From Apium graveolens (taxonomy: Eukaryota > Streptophyta > Magnoliopsida > Apiales > Apiaceae): a stretch of DNA of 64,000 bases. Of this stretch, positions 33,336-45,609 are shown one piece after another. The notes under the pieces are model-generated. The model ran no database searches. It saw nothing but the letters and a program-made list of their open reading frames with translations, and was not told the DNA's origin. A program made the translations under genes and the position numbers. The stretch spans positions 166,432,588-166,496,587 of the forward strand of contig NC_133655.1 in the NCBI RefSeq assembly GCF_009905375.1, in the 5' to 3' direction. How positions within the stretch are numbered: the stretch's first letter is position 1; every line of letters starts with the position of its first letter.

Positions 33336-34624
33336 TGAAAGGCATATGTCATAGCCTATTTGTTTATTCGAGGATTTAACTCAACTCAAATAAGAACATC
33401 TGTCAAAGGATTCAGAAACAATGTTCATCTACAGACTTGAGGAATTACTTCACTGGAAGAAGTTCAAGAAATTGATCAAGCCTCAGTGATATAAATCAAG
33501 ATTGTGGATTTAATCAAGTTACAGAGATCTTGTCAGGGTATCAGATAATTACAGGGATTTAATCTGAAGAAAATCAAGTTATCAGAGTCAAGACATGAAG
33601 AAACGTCACGAAAGTTAGTCAGTCATGAACCAGACAGTACATCGAGTGTCAACATTGAAGTGGTGGAATTGATTCATAATTGACAGTGATTTTCGGAAGA
33701 TTTTTAGAAGAATGGTTGTTGTTGAAGAGTAGTATTAATTCTCTATTAATTAATTAAGTCATATAGTTTAATTAAGAAAATAAATTATATCTGCAAAGAT
33801 TTATTTATTTATTAATTGAATTAATTGATTAATTAATTCTGAATTAATATTAGGAATTTTCATAATTGATTTTGAATTTATATTCAATATTAATTCAGCA
33901 TGACAATCAATTGAACTGGTATGACAATCAGATTGTCATACCGAAAGTCATACCAGCTCAAATAGATTGTCATACCGAAAGTTCTACTAGTTCAACAGAT
34001 TGTCATGCTAGTACAAATGATTGTCATACCGAAAGTTCTGCTAGTTCAACAGATTGTCAGGCCGATTGTCATGGTAGTACAACAGATTGTCTCACCGAAA
34101 GTTCTACCAACTGTGGGATTGTCATGCCAGTTCATTTCAGTTCTGTTAATTATTATTTAAAAGACAGAAGCAGCAGACATTCATTTTGATACACACAACA
34201 GAAGTCAAAACTCAAGAACATAAAAGAAAAGCAGCCGACTAAATATTTCATCCTTCATCTGCAAATTTCAAGATCATAAATTTCTAGTTTTAAAGTTAAA
34301 TCCAAACAACTAGAAATCATTTTCTTGTTCTTGTGTAACAATCTAGCGGATCAAAATCTCTAGTACTTAATCTCAAATTGCGTTTAGCATTTGATTCTTT
34401 TTATTACAAAAATAGAAAAAGTTCATGTCGAATTTATTCTAGATTTGTGATAATTAATTTAAGATTAATCCCTTGTAATCGATACCGTTGTTGTAACACC
34501 TTTCAAGTTTAATAATATTTTTATTTAACTTGAATTTTGTTTCAATTTTTATTCCGCACTAAATTCGATTAAAAGGTATAGTTTGTATTCAACCCCCCTT
34601 CTACAAACACATTGGGACCCAACA
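33336..34624 (+). mobile_element. Solo LTR, copia type (1289 bp), inside the copia-A LTR
   Basis: TGAAAGGCATATG...GGGACCCAACA is flanked by ATATC on both sides (33331-33335 and 34625-34629). The host LTR reads through cleanly when the insert is removed (compare 22930-22950). The end, with TATTCAACCCCCCTTCTAC, is typical of plant SIRE-type copia LTRs. A solo LTR is left when the two LTRs of an element recombine. It contains the minisatellite at 33900-34135. Confidence 0.9.
33900..34135 (+). repeat. GATTGTCAT minisatellite in solo LTR
   Basis: About nine copies of GATTGTCATACC or close variants alternate with GAAAGTTCTACTAGTTCAAC, giving roughly 33-60 bp units. The reading frame 33866-34189 over it encodes a repeated DCHTESSTSSTDC peptide, most likely a by-product of the repeat. 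Confidence 0.75.
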
Positions 34625-35661
34625 ATATCGACAAGCCAAATCGAAGAACTGAAGATTGAAGATATCGACAAGTCATTTCTTCACTAGAGAACTCAGAGTT
34701 ATCGACAAGCCTACATTCAGTAGAGAACTCTAAGTTATCGATAGGTCAAGTTTTACTAGAAAACTCAGAGATATCGATAAGTCAAAATTCACTAAAGAAC
34801 TCGGAGATGTCGGTAAGGTGAATTTGACTAAAGAACTCTGAGATATCGACAAGTCAAGAAGCCACTAGAGAACTAAGAGTTATCGATAAGTCAAAGTGAA
34901 GATGTGAAGACTAGAGATCTCGACAAGTCTAAAATATCTTATAGAGAACTGAAGACCTCTATAAGACAAACCGAATATAGAGTACTAGAGATCTCGATAA
35001 GCCAATACACTTATCGATATGTCCAATGTTCTATAGACCTAAACTGGAGATCTCGAGGTACAGTCTCAAAGTACAGAATTGCAGACCAGTTTAATATCCA
35101 AGATAAACAATCAACAAACAATCCAACAGCTGGATTGACAAGTCTACAAAAAGCAGCTTGAAGAATGTGCAAGATCAATGACAAAGATTAACTGATAGAG
35201 GAAGATTAAAGTGAACACGGGATGCTAAAGATATGCTAAGACAGAAATGGAAGATTTTCTTTTCTATAAATATAAATAACAAGTGACAGTTTAGAAAAGC
35301 TAATAGCATGTTTATTATCCACTGTGTAAACCAGCAGTTAACTAAGTTATAAAGTTAACACTGGTCCTTTAGTCAGATGTAACAATTTAGATAAAAATTT
35401 ATTGTAACACTCTCATGAAGAAGCTGAACTCTATAACATCAAAGAGCTTAGAATTTTTATAGCAAAACAGTCTTAATTTTAATATAAAATTAAGTGAGTT
35501 TTGAAGATCTGTATTCTTTATTTTCTATAAGTTTAAATTCTGCATGAACACTTTTCTATAAAAGAATTAATTTACTTTGTTCAACCATTAACTTTCAAGA
35601 AAAGCCTAAAAACAGAAAAACACATTCACCCCCCTCTATGTGTGATTCATTACCTAACAAG

Positions 35662-35673
35662 TGGTATCATAGC
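35662..35673 (+). other. Primer-binding site of second copia-A internal region
   Basis: TGGTATCATAGC, one mismatch from TGGTATCAGAGC, two bases after the middle LTR. Confidence 0.85.
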
Positions 35674-35710
35674 AAAATCTAAAAGTAAACAGATTTAAGT
35701 TCTTAGAAGA

Positions 35711-38080
35711 ATGAATACACAGAAAATTAGTAACATCAAAATTCCTACTTTTGACAAAACTAACTACACTCTTTGGAAAAAGAAAATGATGTTGTTTATT
35801 AGGATGGCCAATCCACTCTACACTCAGATCCTCAAAAATGGACCCTTCACTCTTATGGTTAGAGTTGAGGAATCTACAAATGGAGACATGGATATCCCTG
35901 CTCATTATGCTCCAAAAGATCCTGCTGAGTATTCTGACCCTGAAAAGGAGAAAGTTTCCCTCGATAGCAGCTTACAACTGATTTTGATTGAGTCACTTGA
36001 CAATGTGATGTACAACAACATTGTCAACTGTGACACTGCCAAGAAAATATGGGAAAAGATTGAAATACTCTGCGAGGGAACTGAGGAAGTTAGATCAAAT
36101 TAAAGAAGGATACTGATTTCACAGTATGAGAGTTTTATGGCTAAGCCAAATGAAAGTATTACGGAAGTGTTTGAAAGATTTAACAGGATGATAAATGACT
36201 TGCAGCTCCATGACAAATACTATGAAGCTGAAGTTCTAGCTAACTCTCCCTGATCATTTGGAACAGAAAATCTTAGCAATCAGGGAAGGAAGAGACTTGA
36301 GTAGGATAATACTGGAATTTTTATATGGAATTCTTAAAACATATGAACTTGAAATGATTCAGAGGAAATCATTGAGATCTGGACAAGGACATGTTATAGA
36401 TGGCTCGAGTGTTTTACTTGTAAATGAAGGTCAAACATCTAATGATGAACCAAGATTTCATATTCCAGCTGCCTCAACAAGTGAGCAAAGAACAATTAAT
36501 TCACAGGAACAAGTCATTCTGGAATTGGAAAAATATGAGTTCTATACACTTCAAGAACTGGATGAGCTAGATAAGTCAATGGCCTATTTGGCTAGAAAAT
36601 TCTCTAATATTAGAGTAAGGAAGCCAAGATACTTCAAAAGTAAAGGACAGTCTTTTAACAAAGATAACAGCAGGAAGGAAAAAGGGAAGTACAATTCTGA
36701 TAGCAAGAATGGCTATAAAAGAGGATCTGTTGACAGATCTAATATAAGGTGCTTCAGTTGTGATGAACTAGGCAACTTTGCTACAGAATGCAGGAAACCT
36801 AAGAAGGCAAAGAAAGATAAGGCTTATCTTGAACTTGAAGCAAAGTATGAAGCTCTTCTGAAGAAACAACAAAGCAAAGTTTATATTCCAGAAGGTAAAA
36901 GATGGGATAACTCTGAAAATGATGAAGATGAATAACTAGGAAACTATGCACTCATGGCCTTGGAGCAAGGAGAATCATCCTCATCTAAATCACAGGTACC
37001 AACTCTTACCTCCACTGATTTAAATATGAATCAATTTAAGGAAACTATAGAAAAGATGAGCACAGAAATGTTTCACATTTATACAAGCATGGTTGCTGCT
37101 AATGAAGAAGTTAACAGATTAACAAGTTAAATGAGAAGCTTGAAAGTGAAAAACAAGAAGTTGAATTGTTGACAGTGGAGCTTGAATCCTTGAAACAAGA
37201 AAATGGTTATCTGAAAAAAAAGCTCAAGTATGCAAATCAAATTGAGGCTGTGCTAAGAGAAAAACTGGAGAAAAGTGAAGTAAAGTTGAAATCCTTCAAG
37301 AATGCATCTGAATTGGTTGGTCAGTACCATGAGAAAAATAAACCATGTGCAAACATTGCTATTGATCTTGATTATGTTACCTTAAACAACAAAAAGAAAA
37401 AGACTGGTGATTAAGGAAAAGAAACAAAGAGTGAAAATGTTCCAGTGATGCTGAAAAATGTTGGTTCACCTGTGTTTAAGACTTGTGAAGTAAACTTTAG
37501 TGAGGAAGAATTAATTATCAAGCTAGAAATTGCAGATGAGGATAATGAAAAGAAGAATGCAAATTCAATTCAATCTTCCAAGGCTGAAGAAAATCTTATG
37601 GACAATCAAAGTACCAAGACTATTGTCAAAGAAACCAAGATTGAAGATGCAAGAAAGAAGAAGAAAAATAGAAATGGGAGAATTTGGATAAAAAAAGCAA
37701 TAATCTGACCAATGTTGCAGATGTTCCTGGAAAGAAGTGTGAAAAATATGGCTCTGCATATCATCTAACTCACCTTTGTAAAAAGGGCGTTAGTAAGCCA
37801 ACTGAAGGAGCTTGCAAATATAATGAAGCAGATTTGAATGATCCCTACTCATTTCGGTGATAAGTTTGGCTGCTTCCCTTGTAACTTGAAAATGATGAAG
37901 AGTTGCCACAAACTGAGAGTAGACCTTAAAGAAACAAAAATTGAGTCTACATCAGAAATGGAAAATGTACAAAAATCACTGAACTCTATTTTATCTGAAA
38001 CAAATCACTCTACTTCTGCTAAATCAGTTAACAAGAAGAAAGTACCCAACACTGCTTAGGTCACTAAACACACCTGAATC
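35711..38080 (+). pseudogene. copia-A second gag remnant
   Basis: It starts MNTQKISNIKIPTFDKTNYT at 35711 and runs to TAA 36101-36103 (RSN*RRI), then 36258-36935 with the zinc knuckle CFSCDELGNFATEC (His replaced by Asn in the CCHC set, a damaging change). TAA near 36933 is followed by coiled-coil pieces 37166-37414 and 37445-37708. Nearly the same lesion positions as the first copy (for example the shift after YEAE) show both derive from an already damaged ancestor. Confidence 0.85.
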
Positions 38081-38087
38081 TCATTGT

Positions 38088-39221
38088 ATGCAGGGAAAAG
38101 TGAAGAAAGTCATATGGATCATTGACAGTGGATATTCCAGACATATGACAGGTGATAAGGCCCTGCTATCACAATTTGAGGAGAAAGCTGGCCCATTGTT
38201 GACCTTTGGAGACAATAGCAAAGGATTCACAATGGGATATGGCAAGATTGTTTCTGAAAATGTTGTCATTGATGATGTAGCACTAAAATATGGTCTTGAA
38301 GTGAATCTTCTCAGTGTTAGCCAATTTGCAGACAAATGCTTTCAAGTTTTATCTAACAAAGAAGAATGCACTTTTATCAGCAAGAAAATTGGTGAAGTTG
38401 CTCTGAAAGGAGCAAGGAAAGGAAGCTTGTTTGTTACAGACTTAGACTCAACAAATAAGGATGGTATTTGCTGCTTCTACACCAAGGCATCAGAAGAACA
38501 AAGCAAGCTATGGTATAAGAAGCCGTCTCACTTGAATTTCAAGGCAATTAACAACTTAGTCAAAAAGGAGTTAGTGAGAGACATGCCCAAACTGGAATTT
38601 GCTCAAATTGAAGTTTGTGAAGCTTGTCAGAAAGGAAAGATGAAAAGATCTAGTCACAAGTCAAAAACTGTGAATTCCATAAGTGCACCCTTGCAACTTA
38701 TTCACATGGACTTATTTGGGCCAGTGCATGTCTTATCAATTTCAAGGAACAGATATGCACTTGTGATGGTGGATGATTTCACAAGATACACTTGGGTAGA
38801 GTTCATGTACTCTAAAGATGAAACTCCACACATCATAATTGAGCACATCAAGAAGATAGAAAAATAGGCTGAAGATTACAATTGTGTGAAAAGACTGAGG
38901 AGTGACAATGAAATAGAATTCAGAAATGTTACATTAAGTGAATTCTGTAAAGGCAAAGGCATTGTTCAAGAATTCTCAGTTTCCAGGACACCTCAACAAA
39001 ATGGAGTAGTTGAGAGAAAGAACAGAACATTGGCTGAAGCTGCTAGAATAATGCTGTAACACGCCAAGCTACCAACAAGTTTCTGGGAAGAGGCTGTCAA
39101 CACTGCATGTTATACTCATAACAAATATCTCAATAACAAGGCACAGGGAAAGTCACCCTACTCAATCATGTCTAAGAGAAAGCCTACTGTAAAGCATCTT
39201 CATGTGTTTGGAAGCAAGTTT
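38088..39221 (+). pseudogene. copia-A second protease and integrase
   Basis: The piece 38088-38867 is open through protease (WIIDSGYSRHMTGDKALLSQ, Asp codon 38124), the pre-integrase zinc region (LVRDMPKLEFAQIEVCEACQ) and the first part of the core (MDLFGPVHVLSISRNRYALV). TAG 38865-38867 and TAA near 39056 break the remainder; TAA at about 39222 ends it. Confidence 0.85.
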
Positions 39222-39804
39222 TAAATTTTGAAAGACAACTCTGAATATGTGGGAAAATTTGACTCAAAGGTCTTTGAAGCAATTTTTCTAGGATATTCAC
39301 TGGAAAGAACAGCCTACAAAGTTTATGTGCTTGAACAAAAGAAGATCATGGAAAGCACAGTTGTGACCTTTGATGATGACAAGTGTCCAGGCTTAGAATG
39401 CCTTGATGAACATGAAGCTGAAGCCCTTGCATTTGAAAACCTCAACATTGATAGTGATTATGATGGAGAAGATGAAATCAATGCACAACCGATGATGAAT
39501 GAAGAGACTATTGAACAGGAAAATCATGGGAATGGAAGCTCATCTCAAACACCTGAATTTGATGGCATAAACTCTGGGGGAGAAAGAGAAGAAGGATCTA
39601 CCAGTCATACCAGTAATGAAGAAAATGATGAAGGCACAAGTCAACAAACTCAAACAAGGAAGTGGGATATAAGTCACTCTAGAGAAGCAATTATTGGTGA
39701 TCCTATTGCTGGTGTGAGGACTATAAGTGCAACTGCTAATGAATGTCTACATGCATGCTTTCTGTCTCAAGTAGAGCCTAAGAAAATTGATGAAGCTCTG
39801 CAGG
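39222..39804 (+). pseudogene. copia-A second integrase end and linker, truncated
   Basis: Open from 39228 (MKDNSEYVGKFDSKVFEAIF) through the acidic linker (DYDGEDEINAQPMMNEETIE). Copia similarity stops after ...KKIDEALQ at about 39802; the first copy goes on into RT at the matching point (27900). The last codons of the reading frame already belong to Tat sequence. Confidence 0.85.
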
Positions 39805-40549
39805 TCCTACCACTCTCTGACCCCTAAGGACTTCACCGATATTATGGCGGGTCCAGATTTGGAGAGGATAAAGCTTATGGGTTCTCAATCTTTGGCCTTG
39901 GTATGGGTCTTCCCTCTTTAACTCCTTTTTCTTTTATATATGCTCGTAGCATTCTCTTGCATGACGCTCTTTTCTTATCGTTTTGTTTCAGTCCAATGCT
40001 TATTTCCAAGCGGCTGTGAGGCAAGCCGAATCATGGAAGAAGGCTTCGGATAATGCGGACAATGCCCTCATGAGGCAACAGAGGAAGTATGCTGCGCTAG
40101 AGAAGAAGATGAAGCGCAAGGAGGAGGAGCTAGGAGAGGCGAATACCGAGCTGGTCACTCTGAAGGCCGAGAAGGATATAGTTATTGATTCTTATCTGGA
40201 CACGGAGGAGTTTGCTTAGTCCATGATGTTTAGGGACAACACAGTGTTCCCTGGGTTCTTTAGGACTAGTTGGGACACGACCATTGGGACCGTGAATGAG
40301 GCTTGTCCCGACATTAACCCAGCGGACTATGTGTGCCCCGATGATGAGACCTTACTATAGAGGTTCCGTACTCGTGTAGTTGTCTCGGATAATGCCCCTC
40401 GGGATCAGCTTCTTCCCCCTCCAGAGTTGTCTTCCAGGCCTGCTTCAGCGAATCTCAGCTCTTCTTCTTCCGAGACCGACACCGCTGAGACGTCGAGTGA
40501 GAGCGGAGGAGATGACGACATGGATGCCGATGGCACCTCTGCTTCGTAG
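39805..40549 (+). pseudogene. Tat antisense ORF, two exons, 5' end missing
   Basis: Exon 1, to 39900, reads YHSLTPKDFTDIMAGPDLER then MGSQSLAL. It meets a clear intron 39901-39991 (GTATGGG...TTTTGTTTCAG, 91 bp), and exon 2 follows in phase 0 (SNAYFQAAVRQAESWKKASD). Exon 2 has a long coiled coil (YAALEKKMKRKEEELGEANT), then a globular part, and a Ser/Asp/Glu-rich end (ETSSESGGDDDMDADGTS) stopping at 40549. Two in-frame TAGs (40217-40219, 40358-40360) break it. It lies opposite to the element's own direction, as in other Tat elements with antisense ORFs. Function in that clade is unknown. The missing start was removed at the copia-A junction. Confidence 0.75.
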
Positions 40550-40869
40550 AGTCTTCATTGGCCCTGCGTGGCTTTGTTATTTATATTCATAACTTATATC
40601 AACCTCTTCTATTTATCAAACTTTATACTTTTTTATTTTAATTCATGCACTTGGTTCATTTGTTATAATCTTATGTGTTGTTAGAATTCGATATCGCATG
40701 TTGGAAGTTTTAAAAATTCCATAAACTCTTGGGATTTATCCCTTACACAAGTCTTAGTAAAACTAAAACTTGAAAAAAAATAGTCTTATAAAACATAAAA
40801 TCCTAAGCAAGCAAATCTTCCACGTGCTTTTAAACCTATTTGCCATTTTGACAAATGAACATCTTTCCC
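40550..40869. other. Spacer between antisense ORF and integrase
   Basis: About 320 bp that would be the 3' UTR of the antisense ORF on the plus strand and the post-integrase spacer on the minus strand. AT-rich, no ORF supported. Confidence 0.5.
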
Positions 40870-41623
40870 ATCAGACTTATACGTAATAGACTTTGAGGTT
40901 CTGAGCATGCCAAGTTCTTGGAACTTCAAAACCGTCCATAGTTTCCAGCTTGTAGGATCCTCTTCCTTGAACACTTTTGATCTTGTATGGCCCTTTCCAA
41001 TTTGGGGTGAGTTTTCCCTTCTTCCCAATACCAGAAGCTTCCACCTTCCTTAGAACCAAGTCACCTTGCTTGAAGAACCTTTATTTTAACCTTAAGTTAT
41101 AGTAGAAAGAAGCCTTTTTCTAGTAATCCACTATCTTGTCATGTGCCTCATCTCGTACTTCATCAACTAGGTCCAGGGCTAGCCTTTTCCCTTCCTCCTT
41201 TTCTTCAGCATTGTATGCTTGGATTTTTGGAGTCGAGTGTGATATTTCCACAAGAACAACCGCCTTCGCTCCATACGCCAACATAAAGGGTGTTGCTCCG
41301 GTTGTGATTCTACAAGTAGTCTGATAATCCCAAAGTATTGGGAGTATTTCATCCACCAAATTATTCTTGGATTTCTCGATCCTCTTCTTCGGCCCATCTA
41401 AAATTATACGATTTTCCACTTTCGCTTGTCCATTTGCTTGTGGATGAGCTACGGAGGTAAACCGCAACTCGATCTCATTCACCTCACAATACTTCCAGAA
41501 CTCTTCATTGTTGAAATGCGTTCCATTATCAGTGGCCAGGATTCGAGGAATCCCATATCTGCATAGGATATTTTCCCACATAAATTGTGCAACCTGCTTG
41601 GTCGTGATCTTGGCTAAAGGTTT
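40870..41623 (-). pseudogene. Tat integrase, downstream part
   Basis: From 41623 the minus strand reads KPLAKITTKQVAQFMWENIL, then ILATDNGTHFNNEEFWKYCE (second catalytic Asp) and SVAHPQANGQAKVENRIIL, where the catalytic Glu is present (KVEN). MLAYGAKAVVLVEI follows, and after a stop near 41118 the C-terminal piece 41059-40877 (GKLTPNWKGPYKIKSVQGRG). The reading frame that appears to start at 41686 takes its first 20 or so residues from the G2 LTR and is not a real N-terminus. It continues the segment that ends at 60120. Confidence 0.85.
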
Positions 41624-44600
41624 TGTAACACCCCCAAATCCGGGGTCGGGGATTCGGGTTGTCACGAGTTCCATTTCCTTTATCAATACTTAATCTTAAT
41701 ATTCAACCAACTACTGAGTACTGTGACCTCACAATATACACACACACACATACCACAAGTTATAGTCTCAGAGATGAATACCAAAATTAACACAAGTCAT
41801 TTTATTCTACAATTATAAACCGTTACACCTAAAAAGGGTTTATGAATAATTTATATATTCTTTGCCATTATTACAATTCATAATATACATAAGTCTGGTT
41901 CATCAATAGTTGAAAGCCTAGCCTATTGGTAGTTCCTACCTCAGCTACGGCGGCATCAACGCTTCCAGAAAACCGCGGAACGTTTCCTGATCGCTTACGA
42001 ATTGGAAGCTTGGTCCTGTTCATCTTTTCTATCTGTCGTTGTGTGATGAAAGAAGAAAGCAAGGGTGAGCAACAAGCCCGTCGAAATAGTATGTATAATA
42101 ATTAATAATATATGAGCATTCTCATAGTATTCATGAAAGTCTTGGTCAAGAAGAAATGAACCAAGTTGATATCTTAACGCGACCAAGTCGCCAAATATTC
42201 AGTATATATATATATACATATATACTTTTCACAATCTTTGAAATCCTCTGACATGTATAATATACACAGAGTTCCAGTTTATAACTGTATAAAAATATCG
42301 TTACAAGGTGATCTCATATATCTAACCTTGTCTCAACGTTTTTCTGAAAATCTTTATCATGCATAAGATAATCATTAACTGGATATAAGTTGACAAGATG
42401 AAGTTACAAGATACTCCAATATACTTATATCTTTTCCGAATACTACTTGAACCACCACCGTTCAAGGTATAAACAGTTTCGAAAGTTCATCACATAGATG
42501 AGACTACAAGATAAGACTTGGATAGATCCAATCTTTGAAATATTATTGAATAAAATGAAGTTACGAGATACTTCATTTGATGGAAACACCATTATAATTG
42601 CTTAACCCTGTCAATGCTTCGACAACCACCCATTCGTAGCCTTTGGACCGAAATGCTCTGGGTAGTGTTGCAGAAATATCCAACTGGATGATGAACTCAT
42701 TACAGGAGTTTGCCGCGCCAGGAAGACCACTTACGATGATCAGTCGCAGTAGTGCAACCCCACCATTTTCTACATGTAGAGGAGAACCTGTCGGATTTAC
42801 TTGTCAACCGAACACTGGACTCCTAAGGAATGGACCGTCTTAGCGGAACTTCCAGGCCATTTGGGCCAATATAATAAGGCTGGGCCTGTGCCACTCGACC
42901 ACTTACGCCACTCCTAGTTAAGATGAAATCCATGACTCTGAAACGTAAAGCTCGTCCCCCCTTTCCCCAAGAAGAAACTTGTTGATATGCCTCCACCAAA
43001 AAGTCGTATCTAGTTGGAAAGGAAAACTCACCGATATTTTCCAGGCGATGCCTGTTAATGGATTAACTTGTTCCAAGAATTTTACTTCCCGAGTGTTGGG
43101 TAAGTAATCAAAAACTCTTTTATCAAAATAGCAACCTTGTTGCGAATATAAAATACACCGCAGAGCCGGATCCCTCTGGTTTTGAGCGAGTATTTAAATC
43201 CCCTTCGAAAGGAGGATCTTAAATATAAAAATGAGTTTTGGGATCCGCCCTAACTTTTAAAATCATTTTGAAGACTCGAAAACATTTTTAAGAATGTTTG
43301 GAGTAATGCTGATTTAATAAAATAAATCAGTCCCGATATATTAGAAAATATCTGAATATTATTATTTAAATAATATTTCCATAAGGGTGATCTTTTTAAA
43401 TATAATCGAAGTAGAATTTTTAAAACTTATACTTGAAATGATTATTAAATAACCAAAGATATACTTATACGAAAGTACTATCTTTATTTGAATAATCAAA
43501 AGTAAGTTTGATTATCGACACATTATTCTTTAATAAAATAAAGAATATTATTTAATAAATAAGTGGAGTCATAAGTCCTCGAATGAATATTCAAAAAAAT
43601 AATATTCATTAAATAAAATAAATGGAGTCATATGTCCTCAAATGAATATTCAACATAATATTCATTAATATGAATAAACGGAGTCATAAGCCCTTGAATG
43701 AATATTCAAAATAATATTCATTAATAAAAATAAAGTTATCGAATAAACCTTATTCGATTCATAGTTTTGAAAACTATATCTATATATATATAAATATATA
43801 ATATACTCGGGAATATCGACTCCCGGTTTTAGAAAATGTTCACCTTTGGGTCCCCTATACTAAGGGTATACGCAACTACTGCTTATCTCTAGCATAGGTA
43901 TTATGCAACTTATAAGCTTTTGAATCAACAATTAAATATCAAGATTATAAAATAGGCATGCATATAAATATCATATCACATGCTCCAATATATCGCAAGA
44001 CTTTGCTAATAATAATCATGCACTTATCACAAGATAATGCATATACATATATACATCATAACAACAGTATAACGGGTAGAAAACTTGCCTGAGCGACTGG
44101 GGGTGATAAATGGCTTGGGATGAGTCTGGTAACCTATAAATAACATATAAGTTGGAATTAAACCAAAGTCAGTTATGAATCTATACTTTAACCAATTAGA
44201 CTCTAACGCTCGCTTTGCGCTCAACGATTCTCTTAAGTCGCTCGAGTACCCTCGGCTCCACCATTTATAAATTATCCATTAAGAGTTTTAAGGCGATTCC
44301 TTCGCGAGTACCTTACCAACTGCCTAATCCACTTTACATAAATGTTTCCTACTCCAATTAGTCATTTAAGGTCTTTAACCAATGTATCAAAGTAAGGCGA
44401 GGGGTAATGGTTCGTTCGCGAAACGTCGTTACTTAAAACGGCCGTTTCTCCTAAACCGCACATCGGATTCAAACGAACCACATATCAAAACGAAGCTCGT
44501 AACATGAACTATCTAATAATGGCAATGGTCAAAACCTAACAGTGAGTTCTCGGGTCCTGATGTTAAGAACAAAACAGTCTAAAGTAAATCGGACATTACG

Positions 44601-45609
44601 ACGGCTTTGTTTACGCGATTACCAATTTTTATCCTACTCCAAATTAACCACCAATCAACCACAATTCAACCATACAACCAAACTCCATACATACAACGCT
44701 ACAACAGCCCCAACAACTCAATATTTCCAATTTTATACTACTTCCCAACATGAACTAAAAGCTTTACTTAAGTTCTTTAACTAATCAACAAGATTTACAA
44801 CTCCAAACACATCACAAAACCAACCAATCTCTAAATACACAACAACCATGCCTCTCATGAACTATATCAAACAAAACCAAACCTAATGCTCAAAGTAAAG
44901 TTAGGGTTTAGAGGGGTTATACCTTCCTTGGAGTGATTAGAGTAGCTAGGAAGCCTTAAAAAGCCTTGATCTAGCCTCCTACAAGCATGATCTTTCAAAG
45001 AAATCAAGAACACATAAATTAATTTCAAGAAAGTACTATTCACCACCTTCTTGAATGATTTATAGGAAATTCTAGGAAAGGATTTTGAAGCTAAGATTCC
45101 TAGGAAGTATGTAACTTAACTAGGAGAAGCTAGGATAATTACCTTATAAATTAGCAAGTGGAGGAGCTTGGACTTCCCATTTCTTAAGAAAGGAACCGAG
45201 AGCTTTTGTTCTTGAAAAAGAAATGTCAACTTCTATTTTTGTGTTATGATTTTATTTTGGCTTGGTTGATGTTGTTTTGTTTGATAATTAACCTTTTAAC
45301 CATGGTAAATTTTGTGTGGCTTAGAATCAACCAAGAACACACTTCTCTTTTGGTCATGCTTATGTCATCTTCCCATGTCATCCTCCCACATTTGTCCTCT
45401 TCTTGTTGGTGTGATGACATCATCATCATCATTAACCTCTTTGATTAACTCCTAATTACTTGGCTAATGACCGCTGATCTGTTATACGGTTCGCTTAACT
45501 TTCGTTCTCGTTTATCGTTTGAGGGATCATACCCGGGATCTTATTACTTGGGTTTCCTTAATCTTTCTCAATACATTATATTCCTTTTATGATCCTCTCT
45601 TATAATCCT
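41624..45609 (-). repeat. G2 3' LTR, outer part
   Basis: It starts (plus strand) TGTAACACCCCCAAATCC and matches 55847 onward. It carries inverted versions of the LTR blocks seen in G1: short ORF (41940-42023), 52-bp-type repeat (43560-43745) and CpG-rich block (about 44410-44460). It is interrupted at 45609 by the solo LTR; 45605-45609 is ATCCT. Confidence 0.92.
41940..42023 (-). CDS. ORF1 exon 1 copy in G2 3' LTR
   Basis: 28 codons, MNRTKLPIRKRSGNVPRFSG and onward to VAE, with donor GAG|GTAGGA. Same peptide as the 5' LTR copy at 56250-56167. No exon 2 follows. Confidence 0.4.

Larger units (their letters stand above)
32862..35659 (+). repeat. copia-A middle LTR, interrupted by a solo LTR
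   Basis: It starts TGTAATATACAAGTGATGAT and ends CATTACCTAACA. Without the 1289-bp insert and one ATATC copy it is about 1504 bp. It serves as 3' LTR of the first internal region and 5' LTR of the second. It has the ATCGAT-rich array (34630-35060), a TATA box at 35265-35272 and the about 200-bp segment missing from the first LTR. Confidence 0.9.
8460..39804 (+). mobile_element. Ty1/copia SIRE-like tandem (copia-A), interrupted twice
   Basis: The layout is LTR (8460-8629 plus 22637-23778), internal region with gag, pol and post-pol ORFs (23779-32861), LTR (32862-35659), then a second internal region (35660-39804) broken off after the integrase-RT linker. Each LTR begins TGTAATATACAAG and ends in AACA, followed two bases later by a primer-binding site. 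The second internal region joins the Tat antisense ORF at about 39802-39806. Two LTRs with two internal regions suggest unequal recombination between copies, or an insertion followed by deletion. G1 sits in the first LTR and a solo LTR in the middle LTR. Confidence 0.85.

Noticed and set aside
33866..34189. 107-codon frame with DCHTESS repeats as a possible cysteine-rich peptide gene
   Set aside because: Frame follows a minisatellite inside a solo LTR; no signal peptide and no conserved spacing.
34904..35161. 85-codon frame in the middle copia LTR
   Set aside because: Lies over the LTR repeat array; the matching region of the first LTR does not keep it.
41120..41686. 188-codon frame taken as a complete integrase gene
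   Set aside because: Its first residues come from the G2 LTR; the true integrase is split across the insertion.
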